Shown here: positions 18,673 to 28,639 of the stretch, one piece after another
How positions within the stretch are numbered: the stretch's first letter is position 1
Layout: every line of letters begins with the position of its first letter
Assembly: GCA_017623675.1 (NCBI GenBank)
Contig: JAGAOO010000046.1
Location: 43,989 to 107,988 of the forward strand
DNA: 64,000 nucleotides
Source: Lachnospiraceae bacterium
GTDB lineage: Bacteria > Bacillota > Clostridia > Lachnospirales > Lachnospiraceae
Direction of reading: 5' to 3'
Made by a program: the position numbers and the translations under genes
The notes under the pieces: generated by a model
Told to the model about the DNA's origin: nothing
The model's database searches: none
Seen by the model: only the letters and a program-made list of their open reading frames with translations

Positions 18673-19793
18673 GATTCTTCATCCTCCTCGATAAGCATTT
18701 CAACCTCTGACCTTACATCTAAATCTGCAAATAACGCTTCTACATAATGAGTCGGGTCAAACCGTTGTAAATCATCTATTTTTTCACCAACACCAATATA
18801 TTTTACCGGTACATCTAATTCTGCCTGAATGGCAATGGCAATACCACCTTTGGCAGTACCGTCTAATTTCGTTAAAATTATACCATTTAAGTCGGTAACC
18901 TCACTGAACTGTCTCGCCTGCTCTAACGCATTTTGTCCGGTAGAACCATCTAAGACAATTAAGGTCTCGCAGTGCGCTTCCGGATATTCCTTCTCAATAA
19001 TTCGACGCATTTTTGCAAGCTCATCCATCAGATTCTTCTTGTTGTGCAGACGCCCTGCTGTGTCGCAAAGAAGAATGTCCACATTTCTGGCTTTTGCCGC
19101 CTGTACTGCATCATACACAACCGCTGCCGGATCGGAGCCCTCCTGCTGCGCGATAATGTCCACTCCTGCCCGTTCTGCCCAGGTCTTCAACTGGTCGATA
19201 GCCGCAGCCCGGAAAGTATCCCCTGCCGCCATCATAACCTTTTTACCACGTTTCTTATATTGAGCTGCTAATTTACCAATGGATGTGGTCTTTCCAACAC
19301 CATTAACACCGATAATCAGCATAACAGTCTTCTGCTCTTCAAAGTCATAGGCAGAATCATCCACCATCATCTGATCACGAATAATGTTATTTAACAATTC
19401 CCGGCATGGTTCCACTTCCTTAATCTTATATTCCTTTACACGTCGCTTTAGGTCCTCAATAATCTTGTCTGTGGTTTCCAAACCTAAATCTGCCATAATC
19501 AGAACCTCTTCCAGTTCATCATAGAAATCATCATCCAGTTCTGAATGTCCATGAAAAATCTGATTTAAGCTTTCTGTCAATTGATTCCGGGTTTTTGTCA
19601 ACCCACTTACCAGTCGTTTAAAGAAGCCATGCTCCTTCTCCGGCTTAGATTCAACCGCTTCTTCCGGTTCTGATTCGTTCTCCGGCGTTCTTTCAGTTGA
19701 TTCTACACTTTGTTCCGAAACTTCCACAGATTCTGCCTCTGTCAGTTGTTCCACTAACTCCTTATTTTTTTTGAATTTGTCAAATAAACCCAT
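18663..19793 (-). CDS. ftsY: Signal recognition particle receptor FtsY
   Basis: A 376-residue GTPase that docks SRP-ribosome complexes at the membrane. The first 60 residues are acidic (ESVEVSEQSVESTERTPENE), as in other FtsY A domains. The NG domain has GVNGVGKTTSIGKLA near residue 165, DTFRAAAIDQL, DTAGRLHNK and TKLDGTAKGG. ATG at 19793 is preceded by AGGAGG. It starts 2 bp after the alkD-like gene and is part of the rnc-smc-ftsY arrangement common in Firmicutes. Confidence 0.96.
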   Translation of the reverse strand: MGLFDKFKKNKELVEQLTEAESVEVSEQSVESTERTPENESEPEEAVESKPEKEHGFFKRLVSGLTKTRNQLTESLNQIFHGHSELDDDFYDELEEVLIMADLGLETTDKIIEDLKRRVKEYKIKEVEPCRELLNNIIRDQMMVDDSAYDFEEQKTVMLIIGVNGVGKTTSIGKLAAQYKKRGKKVMMAAGDTFRAAAIDQLKTWAERAGVDIIAQQEGSDPAAVVYDAVQAAKARNVDILLCDTAGRLHNKKNLMDELAKMRRIIEKEYPEAHCETLIVLDGSTGQNALEQARQFSEVTDLNGIILTKLDGTAKGGIAIAIQAELDVPVKYIGVGEKIDDLQRFDPTHYVEALFADLDVRSEVEMLIEEDEESWQ

Positions 19794-19795
19794 TT

Positions 19796-20452
19796 TTATG
19801 CCTCCTGATTTATATCATTTCTGTTTCGCAAAACAGCGCGTAATTCCTTGAACCTTTCTTTCCATTCCTTTGTAATTCGATAGGAATCACAAATCTTTTG
19901 AATTGCTTTCCCGTTAATGTTATAAGTTAAGTTATTTGTTTTCATCCATTCATATACTGTGTCAGATTCTTCAATGGCTAATTCTGCAATTAACCATGCT
20001 TCTCCCATTTGTACATAGTAATGTGAATGATTTTGCATAAGTGGTAACAGAGTTGTCGCATGTCCTCTTCCAAGCTTTGAAATGAATAACACATAGCCCC
20101 AGCGTACAATAAAAGGATCCTCTGATTTGATATATTCCTTTGCATATGACACTGCCACATCAAAATCCAAATCTGCCACATACTTAATCAATTCATCCGT
20201 ATGCCACCAATCCTCAAACAACAAATTGTTATGTATAAAAATCATACGTTCCGTTACATCTTTCATCTGTTGTAATGTAACATAGTAATAGATTCGATGA
20301 AATTGCTGTTCCGTTAAGACATATTCGCGCAATGCGGATACATCTGCCTGTTCTTTAACATATTTCTTAATCAACGCATCAACGTCTTTTGTCTTGTAGT
20401 TTTGTGGCAATGCATCAATATCCTTTTGTATCTGTTGCTTTGTAAGTTTCAA
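19796..20452 (-). CDS. DNA alkylation repair protein (AlkD-like HEAT fold)
   Basis: A 218-residue all-helical protein similar to the AlkD family of DNA glycosylases, which remove alkylated bases. Recognisable segments are FEDWWHTDELIKY and SEDPFIVRWGYVLFISKLG, with conserved Trp and Arg/Asp positions that contact the damaged base and backbone. The start is a TTG (20450-20452) preceded by AGGAGG at 10-nt spacing. It is inserted between smc and ftsY, an arrangement seen in some Lachnospiraceae. The exact substrate cannot be read from sequence. Confidence 0.82.
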   Translation of the reverse strand: MKLTKQQIQKDIDALPQNYKTKDVDALIKKYVKEQADVSALREYVLTEQQFHRIYYYVTLQQMKDVTERMIFIHNNLLFEDWWHTDELIKYVADLDFDVAVSYAKEYIKSEDPFIVRWGYVLFISKLGRGHATTLLPLMQNHSHYYVQMGEAWLIAELAIEESDTVYEWMKTNNLTYNINGKAIQKICDSYRITKEWKERFKELRAVLRNRNDINQEA

Positions 20453-20477
20453 ACTTCACAATCCTCCTACAATTTAC

Positions 20478-23400
20478 CTATTTATCCAACTCATTTTCTA
20501 TCAGGTTAACAGACACCAACGTTGACACGCCCTTCTCCTGCATAGTAATACCATACAGCACATCAGCAGCCTCCATGGTACCCTTTCTGTGAGTAATGAC
20601 AATGAACTGGGTATCCTTGGTCAGCTTATGCAGGTATTTTGCAAAACGGTTTACATTCGAATCATCTAATGCAGCCTCAATCTCGTCTAACAGACAGAAT
20701 GGAGACGGCTTTAAGTTCTGGATTGCGAATAACAGTGCAATTGCAGTTAAAGATTTCTCTCCACCGGATAACTGCATCATGTTCTGTAATTTCTTTCCTG
20801 GTGGCTGTGCAATAATCTTAATACCAGCTTCCAGAATATCTTCGTCATCTACCAATTCCAGATTGGCTTTACCGCCGCCAAATAACTCCTTGAATACTTT
20901 ATCAAACATAACCCGAATTTCAGCAAATTTCTCACTGAACTGTTCTCTCATTGCGGTATCCAGCTCAGCAATAATCCGTTTCAGATTCTCTTCGGCTTTC
21001 ACAATATCATCATGCTGGGTCTTTAAGAATTCATACCTTTCTGAAACATTCTTATAGTCCTCAATAGCATTCACATTAACATCACCTAAGGACTTAATCT
21101 TGGTTTTTACTGCCGATAATTCCCGACGCAGCATTGTTAAATCTGTAAATTCCTCGTTGCGAAGTTCCAATGCCCGGTTATAGGTCAATTCATATTCTTC
21201 CCACATATAATTGTTCAAAGAATCGGACTGTTCATTGATTTTTTCTAACTGTGCATTTAAACGGTATCCTTCTTTATCCAGACTGGCAAGTTCTTCCCGA
21301 AGACTTTCTCTCTGGTTAAAGAACTCTTTGTGAGAGGTCATCATTTCCTCTTTCTTCGCTGTATCCACAGATAATTGGTTTTCCATGGTCTGAATCTGAG
21401 ATTTTCGCTGATTCATTTCTTTTTGAATACCATTAATCTGTTCGTTAATCTCCATGATTTCATCAGCAGCACCATGGGTACGACGATTATATTCCTCTAA
21501 TTCAGCCTTTAACTTATCATTTTCTACCCGAATACGGTGAATGTTCTCAATAAAGAAATCATCCTGCTGTTTTATGGTATTAAACTCTAACAGCAACTCA
21601 GACACCTTTGCATTGGCAGTCTCTAACAATTCCTTTTGTTCAACAATCTGTTCTTCATACTTGGCGATACGGGCTTCACAATCCTTTTTTGCCTGCTCTT
21701 GGAACTTGTTACCTTCGAAAAGCTGATTCTTATTCTGATTGATTTCTTCAATCTGTGCATCCAATTCCTTAGATTCATTCTGTAAGGATGCAAATATTGT
21801 AGCATGCTCAGACAATCGGCTGTTCACCTGTTCCAGATTCAAATGATTGGTATTCTTCTGCAAATACAATTCCTGTAACTTCGAGGATAAGGTTTCTTTT
21901 TCCTCCTTCAAAGTATCCCGGCGATTCCGCAGCTCCAGCTCCAACTTTTCAGCCTCTAAAATCTTGCGACTGTGTTCCTCTACCACCTGATTTAATTCAT
22001 CCAATTCCCGTTTTCGGCCTAATAAATTGCTGGCGTTCTTGTAAGCACCACCGGTTAAAGCACCACCGGGAGTCAGTAATTCTCCTTCGAGGGTTACAAT
22101 TCGAATGGAATATTTATATTTTTTTGCTATAGCAAGGGCATGGTCGATGTGGTCTACCACAAGAATACGTCCTAACAAATGCTCAGCAACCGCCTGGTAT
22201 TCCGGCTGTATCTTGACCAAAGAGCTTGCCAGACCAATCGCACCCGGTTCCTGTAAGGCTTCCTGTTTGTTAAAACCACCATTTGAACTGATGCTGGTCA
22301 ATGGTAAAAATGTAGCACGACCATACTTATTCTGTTTCAAATATTGAATTAACTTTTTGGCTGTTGCTTCATCAGAGGTTACTATATTCTGAATACTGCC
22401 ACCTAACGCAGTTTCTACAGCAATCTCATACTTTTGCTGTACGGAAATGATATCTGCTACAACACCAATAATCCCCTTGGTATGGTTCTTCTGTTCCATG
22501 ACGCGACGGATACTGTTGCCATAGCCGTCATAGCGTTCCGTAATATTACGAAGCGATTCCGCCTTTGCCTTTGCGGTTGTATATTCATTTCTTAATCTGG
22601 CCAATGTGTCCCGATTCTCATGAGTAGCAGCCGTATTCTCATCTAAATTCTTGTCACAGACATTCAAAGCCTCCTGACGATTCTGAACCTGAGAATCCAG
22701 TTCCTGTAATTCCTTCTGAAGAGCCTCATACTGCTCTTTATCTGCCATTTCATCACTCTTGAATTGGACATATCGCTGATTAATCTGTGTCTTTCGATAG
22801 CTGATATTTTCCAACAAGGCATCATATCGGGCAACCTTTCCCTTCATACTGGAATTCTCATTCATTAATTCAATGATATCTGCCTTATTTTTCTCAATGT
22901 TCTCTTCTAAACGGGCAATTTCATCCTGAATTTCCTGAGAATGAGCCTTAGCCTCTTCCACAACATCATCTGCGGTATCCAAGCGTTCATCTAAAACTGC
23001 CTTTTTCTCCTGATAGCCCCGCATTTCCTCTGTCTGCTTTAAGAGAGAATCCTGCACACGCCGAATCTGTTCGCTGATATGGGCGTCTGACAACCGAACA
23101 CTATCAATTTTTTGGTTCAATACCTTTACTTCACCTTCAGCCCGTTCCACTGCCAGTTTTAACTCCGTCACTTGTGACTTCCCGGTGTCAATTTTCTGGT
23201 TATAGGCTTCCAATTCTGTTTCCAAACGATCATATTCGGTTTTAATAGCTTCATATGTATCATTTAATTCCGAAGTACGATTGGTAACTATGTTTAATTT
23301 TTCCTGATTTTCTTCTTTTGCCTCTCGAATCCGCTCACTGTCCAATAGGAATACATTCACGTCCAGTTTTTTCATCTCTTCCTTATACAAGAGATACTTT

Positions 23401-24038
23401 TTTGCCACCTCTGACTGCTTCTCTAATGGCCCTACCTGTTTTTCCAATTCGGATAAAATGTCGTTTACACGATACAGATTTTGACGTTCTGCTTCTAATG
23501 CTTTTTCAGTAGCCGCTTTATTCTTCTTGTATTTTACAATTCCGGCTGCTTCGTCAAAAAGTTCTCGGCGTTCCTCCGGCTTACCGCTTAAGATTTTTTC
23601 AACCTGGCCCTGTCCGATAATGGAGTATCCTTCCTTACCGATACCTGTGTCAAAGAACATATTATTAATATCTTTTAAACGACAAGGAGTACCATTAATT
23701 AAATATTCACTTTCACCGGAACGATATACCCGACGTGCAACAGTAACTTCCTCATAATCAATTGGCAGTACATGGTCACTGTTATCCAATGTAATAGCAA
23801 CATAAGCGGAACCATGGGGTTTTCTTAGTTCTGTACCTGAAAAGATAACATCTTCCATCTTGGCACCACGAAGCTGCTTCGCACTTTGTTCGCCCAGCAC
23901 CCAACGGACGGCGTCTGCAACATTGCTTTTACCACTTCCATTCGGTCCTACAATACCGGTAATTCCATTTTCAAATTTAAATAATATTTTATTCGCAAAG
24001 GATTTGAAGCCATAGACTTCGATACTTTTTAAATACAT
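20478..24038 (-). CDS. smc: Chromosome segregation protein SMC
   Basis: A 1186-residue SMC ATPase. It has the N-terminal Walker [20 protein letters not shown], a first coiled coil (about residues 165-500), a hinge domain (about 510-680, with [18 protein letters not shown] and [11 protein letters not shown]), a second coiled coil, and the C-terminal signature [15 protein letters not shown] with Walker [13 protein letters not shown]. Length is normal. It compacts and segregates the chromosome with ScpA and ScpB, which are not in this window. It follows rnc with a 4-bp gap. Confidence 0.97.
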   Translation of the reverse strand: MYLKSIEVYGFKSFANKILFKFENGITGIVGPNGSGKSNVADAVRWVLGEQSAKQLRGAKMEDVIFSGTELRKPHGSAYVAITLDNSDHVLPIDYEEVTVARRVYRSGESEYLINGTPCRLKDINNMFFDTGIGKEGYSIIGQGQVEKILSGKPEERRELFDEAAGIVKYKKNKAATEKALEAERQNLYRVNDILSELEKQVGPLEKQSEVAKKYLLYKEEMKKLDVNVFLLDSERIREAKEENQEKLNIVTNRTSELNDTYEAIKTEYDRLETELEAYNQKIDTGKSQVTELKLAVERAEGEVKVLNQKIDSVRLSDAHISEQIRRVQDSLLKQTEEMRGYQEKKAVLDERLDTADDVVEEAKAHSQEIQDEIARLEENIEKNKADIIELMNENSSMKGKVARYDALLENISYRKTQINQRYVQFKSDEMADKEQYEALQKELQELDSQVQNRQEALNVCDKNLDENTAATHENRDTLARLRNEYTTAKAKAESLRNITERYDGYGNSIRRVMEQKNHTKGIIGVVADIISVQQKYEIAVETALGGSIQNIVTSDEATAKKLIQYLKQNKYGRATFLPLTSISSNGGFNKQEALQEPGAIGLASSLVKIQPEYQAVAEHLLGRILVVDHIDHALAIAKKYKYSIRIVTLEGELLTPGGALTGGAYKNASNLLGRKRELDELNQVVEEHSRKILEAEKLELELRNRRDTLKEEKETLSSKLQELYLQKNTNHLNLEQVNSRLSEHATIFASLQNESKELDAQIEEINQNKNQLFEGNKFQEQAKKDCEARIAKYEEQIVEQKELLETANAKVSELLLEFNTIKQQDDFFIENIHRIRVENDKLKAELEEYNRRTHGAADEIMEINEQINGIQKEMNQRKSQIQTMENQLSVDTAKKEEMMTSHKEFFNQRESLREELASLDKEGYRLNAQLEKINEQSDSLNNYMWEEYELTYNRALELRNEEFTDLTMLRRELSAVKTKIKSLGDVNVNAIEDYKNVSERYEFLKTQHDDIVKAEENLKRIIAELDTAMREQFSEKFAEIRVMFDKVFKELFGGGKANLELVDDEDILEAGIKIIAQPPGKKLQNMMQLSGGEKSLTAIALLFAIQNLKPSPFCLLDEIEAALDDSNVNRFAKYLHKLTKDTQFIVITHRKGTMEAADVLYGITMQEKGVSTLVSVNLIENELDK

Positions 24039-24042
24039 TCCT

Positions 24043-24735
24043 TTAACCTTCCTTTGTTTTTAGTGCCAAAATTGCTGCATATGCCGCCTTTTGTTCTGCA
24101 TTCTTTCGATTCTGTCCGTCACCGGTACCATAAGGCTTACCATTGATTTCCACCTGCACAATAAAATGTTTATTATGATCCGGTCCTTGTTCATCCAGCA
24201 AAACATAAGAAAGTTCTCCTAATTCCTGTTTTTGAACAAGTTCCTGTAAATTTGTTTTGGCATCATAGAATAAGCGTTTATTTTCAATATCAGATAATAG
24301 AAATTTTTCTACATATTCCGTTGCAGGCTGCAAGCCTCCATCCAGATAAATAGCACCTAAAACTGCCTCAAACAAATCACAAAGTAGAGAATCCCGATTG
24401 GCACCGCCGGTTTGACGTTCTCCTTTACTAAGAAGTACAAAATCCGGATAATGCAAATCTCTGGCACATTGTGCCAGACAATATTCACATACCAGAGAAG
24501 AACGAAGTTTGGATAACTCGCCCTCATGCTTTTTAGGGTATTTCTGCAATAAGGCATGGCTGGTAATCATCTCCAGCACTGCATCACCCAGGAATTCCAA
24601 TCGTTCATAATCCTCAATACGGTTAATTTTTCGCTCATTTGCATATGAACTATGGGTAAAAGCCTGCTTTAGTAAAGCAGGATTCTGAAACCGGTATTCA
24701 ATTATTTCCATAACCTTTGAAAAATCCGTAGGCAT
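24043..24735 (-). CDS. rnc: Ribonuclease III
   Basis: A 230-residue dsRNA endonuclease. The catalytic signature ERLEFLGDAVLEMI is near residue 45 and the second acidic pair is in DLFEAVLGAIYLDGG. A C-terminal dsRNA-binding domain (NLQELVQK...GDGQNRKNAEQKAAYAAIL) is complete. It processes rRNA precursors and structured transcripts. It starts 5 bp after plsX, and no acpP gene lies between them, unlike in many relatives. Confidence 0.96.
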   Translation of the reverse strand: MPTDFSKVMEIIEYRFQNPALLKQAFTHSSYANERKINRIEDYERLEFLGDAVLEMITSHALLQKYPKKHEGELSKLRSSLVCEYCLAQCARDLHYPDFVLLSKGERQTGGANRDSLLCDLFEAVLGAIYLDGGLQPATEYVEKFLLSDIENKRLFYDAKTNLQELVQKQELGELSYVLLDEQGPDHNKHFIVQVEINGKPYGTGDGQNRKNAEQKAAYAAILALKTKEG

Positions 24736-24740
24736 AGTTC

Positions 24741-25760
24741 CTATTCCTTTTCTACAGCGGTGATATTTTCCTGAATCAATTCTTTAATGTGTAACTTACT
24801 AAAATCCATGCACTGGGTAACTGCATTCTTTACTTCACTTGCTTTTGAGTTACCATGTACTTTAGCAACTAATCCATTAATTCCTAATAAAGGTGCACCA
24901 CCATAATTTGAGGAATCAAATTCCTTTACTGCTTCTTTTAACTTTGGTTTTACCAAAGCAGCACCTACCGTACTGATTGGGGATGAGGTCATTGCACCCT
25001 TAATCTGCTTCATAAGGAAGGAAGCTGTACCCTCATATAATTTCAAAATAACATTTCCCACAAAGGCATCACACACGATAACATCTGCATATCCAGCCGG
25101 AATATCTCTGGCTTCAATACTTCCAATAAAATTAATATTTGGACAACTCTTCAGCAATGGGAACGTTTCCTTCACCAAAGCATTTCCTTTTTCCTCTTCA
25201 GCACCAACATTTACAATAGCAACCCTTGGGTTATCAATTCCTACGATATGCTTCATATAAATCGAACCCATTTGAGCAAACTGTACCAAATCAGCCGGTC
25301 TGGAATCCATATTGGCACCACAGTCAATTAAGATGGAAACACCGCCTTCGCGAGGAATCAACGGTGCTAACGGTGAACGCCGAATACCTTTCATACGTCC
25401 AACAACCATTCTGCCACCTACTAATATTGCTCCGGTGCTCCCCGGTGAAATCAAACCTTCTGCCTTACCATCTTTCACCAGATTCAGACCTACAATCAAA
25501 GAGGACTGTTTTTTGGTACGAACAGCCTCTACCGGCTGGTCATGACAAGTAATTACATCCGGTGCATCTACGACTTCAATCTGTTCCTTGTTGTAATCGT
25601 ATTTAGCAAGTTCTTCCTCAATCTGTGCTTGAGGTCCTACAATATATAGAAAGACATCATCATGCTCTTTTGTAGCTAATACAGCACCTTCTACCATTGC
25701 CCATGGGGAATTATCACCACCCATAGCATCAATTACAATTTTTATACGATTCTCTTCCAT
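24741..25760 (-). CDS. plsX: Phosphate acyltransferase PlsX
   Basis: A 339-residue enzyme that makes acyl-phosphate from acyl-ACP for phospholipid synthesis. Typical segments are IVIDAMGGDNSPWAMVEGA at the start, SPGSTGAILVGG, GRMKGIRRSPLAPLIP and CDAFVGNVILKLYEG. The ATG at 25758-25760 follows AAGGAGGAACG; the longer frame adds 28 unrelated hydrophobic residues. It is downstream of rpmF, whose terminator lies between them, and upstream of rnc. Confidence 0.95.
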   Translation of the reverse strand: MEENRIKIVIDAMGGDNSPWAMVEGAVLATKEHDDVFLYIVGPQAQIEEELAKYDYNKEQIEVVDAPDVITCHDQPVEAVRTKKQSSLIVGLNLVKDGKAEGLISPGSTGAILVGGRMVVGRMKGIRRSPLAPLIPREGGVSILIDCGANMDSRPADLVQFAQMGSIYMKHIVGIDNPRVAIVNVGAEEEKGNALVKETFPLLKSCPNINFIGSIEARDIPAGYADVIVCDAFVGNVILKLYEGTASFLMKQIKGAMTSSPISTVGAALVKPKLKEAVKEFDSSNYGGAPLLGINGLVAKVHGNSKASEVKNAVTQCMDFSKLHIKELIQENITAVEKE

Positions 25761-25863
25761 GTCGTTCCTCCTTGTTAAAACACATAAAAACCCTTTTATA
25801 ATAATACTAAATTCTGACTTCAAAGTAAAGAAAATCAGTAACAAAACTGATTTAAATAAAAAT

Positions 25864-25895
25864 AAAAGGTCTTCCGAACTCTCGGAAAACCTTTT
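25864..25895 (-). terminator. Intrinsic terminator after rpmF
   Basis: Imperfect stem aaaaggtcttccga / tcggaaaacctttt around an ACTC loop, ending 10 bp after the rpmF stop. On the minus strand it is followed by ATTTTTATTT. Confidence 0.75.
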
Positions 25896-25904
25896 CTCAC
25901 AAGA

Positions 25905-26084
25905 CTAGTTTGTTGCGATAATTTCTTTCTTGTTGTAAGAACCACAAGCCTTACATACTCTATGTGGCATCATTAACTCGCCACACTTTGGACATTTTAC
26001 TAATGTAGGAGCACTCATCTTCCAGTTTGCTCTACGCTTGTCTCTTCTTGCTTTTGAAGATTTATTCTTTGGACAAATTGACAT
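25905..26084 (-). CDS. rpmF: 50S ribosomal protein L32
   Basis: A 59-residue ribosomal protein. The N-terminus MSICPKNKSSKARRDKRRAN is diagnostic. A zinc ribbon is intact, with cysteines in VKCPKCGE and VCKACG, so this is the zinc-containing C+ form. The start at 26084 is preceded by TAAGGAGGTG; the longer frame has no ribosome site. It has its own consensus promoter and terminator, and leads the plsX-rnc-smc series. Confidence 0.97.
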   Translation of the reverse strand: MSICPKNKSSKARRDKRRANWKMSAPTLVKCPKCGELMMPHRVCKACGSYNKKEIIATN

Positions 26085-26183
26085 AGTGTACACCTCCTTA
26101 ACCCGAACTGATCTATGAATCAATCATAAACGAATGTCATATTTGCATTTGACAAAACCTATATGCTTTGCCACACCTTGACA

Positions 26184-26212
26184 ATTATACATAGTTGAAT
26201 AAGGTTTGTCAA
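26184..26212 (-). promoter_or_regulatory. Consensus SigA promoter of rpmF
   Basis: Perfect TTGACA (26207-26212) and TATAAT (26184-26189) with a 17-bp spacer on the minus strand, about 100 bp before the rpmF ATG. It is expected to be strong. Confidence 0.85.
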
Positions 26213-26236
26213 CATTAAAATTCTATAATTTACAAA

Positions 26237-27424
26237 TTATAGCAAGGCAACAGTTTCTCTTGCAATTGCTAATTCCTCATTGGTTGGAACAATCCAGACC
26301 GGTACTTTAGAATCATCTGTGGAAATCTGCACTTCTTCACCACGAAGCTTATTTTTCTCCGTGTCCAGCTTAATTCCAAGATAACCAAGATATTCAAAAA
26401 TTCCTGCCCGAGCGGTTGCATTGTTCTCTCCCACACCTGCCGTAAAAGCAATTGCGTCAACACCGTTCATTGCAGCAGTATAGGAACCAATATACTGAGC
26501 AACTCTATAACAGAAGACGTCCATTGCAATTTTGGCACGTTCATTTCCTGCTAAAATTGCATTGTCCAAATCTCTAAAGTCACTGGATACACCGGAAACT
26601 CCGGCCACACCGGATTCTTTGTTTAGTACATCGATTACTTCAGAAATGCTTTTCTTTCCTTTTTCTGCAATATACTCAATAACTGCCGGATCAATAGCAC
26701 CACTTCTGGTTCCCATAACCAGGCCATCCAATGGTGTCAGACCCATACTGGTATCTACAGATTTTCCGTTCTTCACAGCACAGATACTTGCGCCATTTCC
26801 CAAATGGCATACAATTGTCTTTAATTCTTCCGGTTTCTTTCCGAGGATTTCTGCCATTCGTTTAGATACAAAACTATGACTGGTACCATGAAAACCATAC
26901 TTACGAATCTTATATTTCTCATAATATTCGTATGGAATTCCGTATAAATAAGCTTTTTCAGGCATTGTCTGATGAAAAGCCGTGTCAAAAACTGCAACCA
27001 TCGGCACATCTGGCATTAATTTCCTGCAGGATTCAATTCCAATTAAATTTGCCGGATTATGCAAAGGTGCCAAATCATTACATTCTGTAATAGCTTCAAT
27101 TACTTCGTCCGTAATGATTGTAGAGGAAGCAAACTTTTCACCTCCGTGAACAATTCGATGTCCCACTGCACCAATTTCATCTAATGAGCGAATGACTCCA
27201 TGTTCTGAATCTGTCAGCATTTTCAATACCAACTCCACCGCTGCAGTATGGTCAGGCATTGGAGAATCCATTTCTACTGTAGCCTTTCCTGCCGGTGAAT
27301 GCTTTAATCTGCCGTCAATTTTAATACGTTCACACAATCCTTTTGCCAGTACTTGTTCTGAATCGGAATCAATCAATTGATATTTCAATGATGAACTTCC
27401 ACAATTAATCACTAGAACATTCAT
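26237..27424 (-). CDS. ackA: Acetate kinase
   Basis: A 395-residue ASKHA-fold kinase that converts acetyl phosphate and ADP to acetate and ATP, the energy-yielding step of acetate fermentation. Signatures are [17 protein letters not shown] at the start, [27 protein letters not shown] and [12 protein letters not shown], with [13 protein letters not shown] near the C-terminus. It follows pta in the usual order. A short AT-rich hairpin (26223-26242) overlaps its stop codon. Confidence 0.97.
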   Translation of the reverse strand: MNVLVINCGSSSLKYQLIDSDSEQVLAKGLCERIKIDGRLKHSPAGKATVEMDSPMPDHTAAVELVLKMLTDSEHGVIRSLDEIGAVGHRIVHGGEKFASSTIITDEVIEAITECNDLAPLHNPANLIGIESCRKLMPDVPMVAVFDTAFHQTMPEKAYLYGIPYEYYEKYKIRKYGFHGTSHSFVSKRMAEILGKKPEELKTIVCHLGNGASICAVKNGKSVDTSMGLTPLDGLVMGTRSGAIDPAVIEYIAEKGKKSISEVIDVLNKESGVAGVSGVSSDFRDLDNAILAGNERAKIAMDVFCYRVAQYIGSYTAAMNGVDAIAFTAGVGENNATARAGIFEYLGYLGIKLDTEKNKLRGEEVQISTDDSKVPVWIVPTNEELAIARETVALL

Positions 27425-27490
27425 ATTCTATCCTCCATTTTTATATAATCATTTTAATAATCGAATGAAATACAATGAAAAAAATCATAG

Positions 27491-27522
27491 AGCCATATAA
27501 CACATCGCTGCATTACATGGCT
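27491..27522 (-). terminator. Hairpin between pta and ackA
   Basis: Imperfect stem agccat-a-taa / tta-c-atggct. On the minus strand it follows the pta stop by 15 bp and is trailed by CTATGATTTTTTT, so the T run is offset by six bases. It may be a leaky terminator adjusting the pta:ackA ratio. Confidence 0.45.
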
Positions 27523-27536
27523 TTTTAATAATAATA

Positions 27537-28541
27537 TTATTGATTTTGCTGTGCTTGAGCTTGTACTGCTGTAATTGCAATTACACCTACAATATCATCA
27601 GCACAACATCCTCTGGATAAATCGTTTACCGGTTTTGCGATACCCTGGGTAATCGGTCCGTATGCTTCAGCCTTTGCCAGACGTTGCACTAACTTATATC
27701 CAATGTTACCTGCATCCAAATCCGGGAATACCAGTACATTGGCTTTACCTGCCACATCACTGTCCGGTGCCTTGGATTTCGCTACCTCTGGAACAATTGC
27801 AGCATCCGACTGTAACTCTCCATCTACTTTTAAGGATGGGTCTAATTCCTTTGCTAATCTGGTTGCTTCCACCATCTTGTCCACATCCGGATGCTTTGCA
27901 CTACCCTTTGTGGAATGTGATAACATGGCAACAATCGGTTCTTTCTCAACTAATAACCGGAAGGATTGAGCAGAACTTTCTGCAATATATGCAATCTCCT
28001 CCGCATTTGGAGACTGATTCAATCCGGCATCCGCAAAGATAAATGTTCCGTCTGCTCCCATATCGCAATTCGGAACAACTACTAAGAAGAACGCAGAAAC
28101 CAGCTTAATATTAGGTGCTGTTTTTAATGTCTGTAAGGCAGCACGTAAAACATTGGCAGAAGAATTAATAGCTCCTGCAACCATTCCATCGGCATCCCCG
28201 GCTTTTACCATAATACATCCAAGGAACAATGGATTTGTAAGGAGAATTTCTCTTGCTTCATCAATTGTCATTCCCTTACCTTTTCTGATTTCAGCCAGTA
28301 AAGCAGCATACTCTTCCAGCTTTTCACAATTCTTCGGATCAACGAACTTTGCTTTATGCAAATCAAGACCCTCAGCTGTCATCATGATTTCCTTTGTATT
28401 ACCAATTAAAATAATATTCGCAATGTCCTCTTCCAGCACTTTATGTGCCGCAATCACTGTTCTTCTGTCACTTGTCTCAGGCAAAACAATCGTCATCTTT
28501 TTTTGCTTCGCCCGTTCCTTAATCCTGTCTATGAACCCCAC
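27537..28541 (-). CDS. pta: Phosphate acetyltransferase
   Basis: A 334-residue Pta of the short, PTA-domain-only class. It converts acetyl-CoA and phosphate to acetyl phosphate. Recognisable parts are IVLPETSDRRTVIAAHKVL, NPLFLGCIMVKAGDADGMVAGAINS, SHSTKGSAKHPDVDKMVEAT and VFPDLDAGNIGYKLVQRLA. The start is a GTG at 28539-28541 with AAGGAG upstream. It is followed by ackA, and a good SigA promoter is directly upstream. Confidence 0.96.
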   Translation of the reverse strand: MGFIDRIKERAKQKKMTIVLPETSDRRTVIAAHKVLEEDIANIILIGNTKEIMMTAEGLDLHKAKFVDPKNCEKLEEYAALLAEIRKGKGMTIDEAREILLTNPLFLGCIMVKAGDADGMVAGAINSSANVLRAALQTLKTAPNIKLVSAFFLVVVPNCDMGADGTFIFADAGLNQSPNAEEIAYIAESSAQSFRLLVEKEPIVAMLSHSTKGSAKHPDVDKMVEATRLAKELDPSLKVDGELQSDAAIVPEVAKSKAPDSDVAGKANVLVFPDLDAGNIGYKLVQRLAKAEAYGPITQGIAKPVNDLSRGCCADDIVGVIAITAVQAQAQQNQ

Positions 28542-28572
28542 TTCCCAATTCTCCTTTCAACATTATCAATTT

Positions 28573-28601
28573 ATTATACCAATTCCTTCAATTGTATACA
28601 A
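28573..28601 (-). promoter_or_regulatory. SigA promoter of pta-ackA with overlapping palindrome
   Basis: TTGTAT (28596-28601) and TATAAT (28573-28578), 17-bp spacer, minus strand. The -35 box overlaps the perfect 12-bp palindrome ATTGTATACAAT (28591-28602), a candidate regulator site. Confidence 0.7.
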
Positions 28602-28639
28602 TACACAATCCAGAAAAAAATTGTCTTTTTCTAAATACA

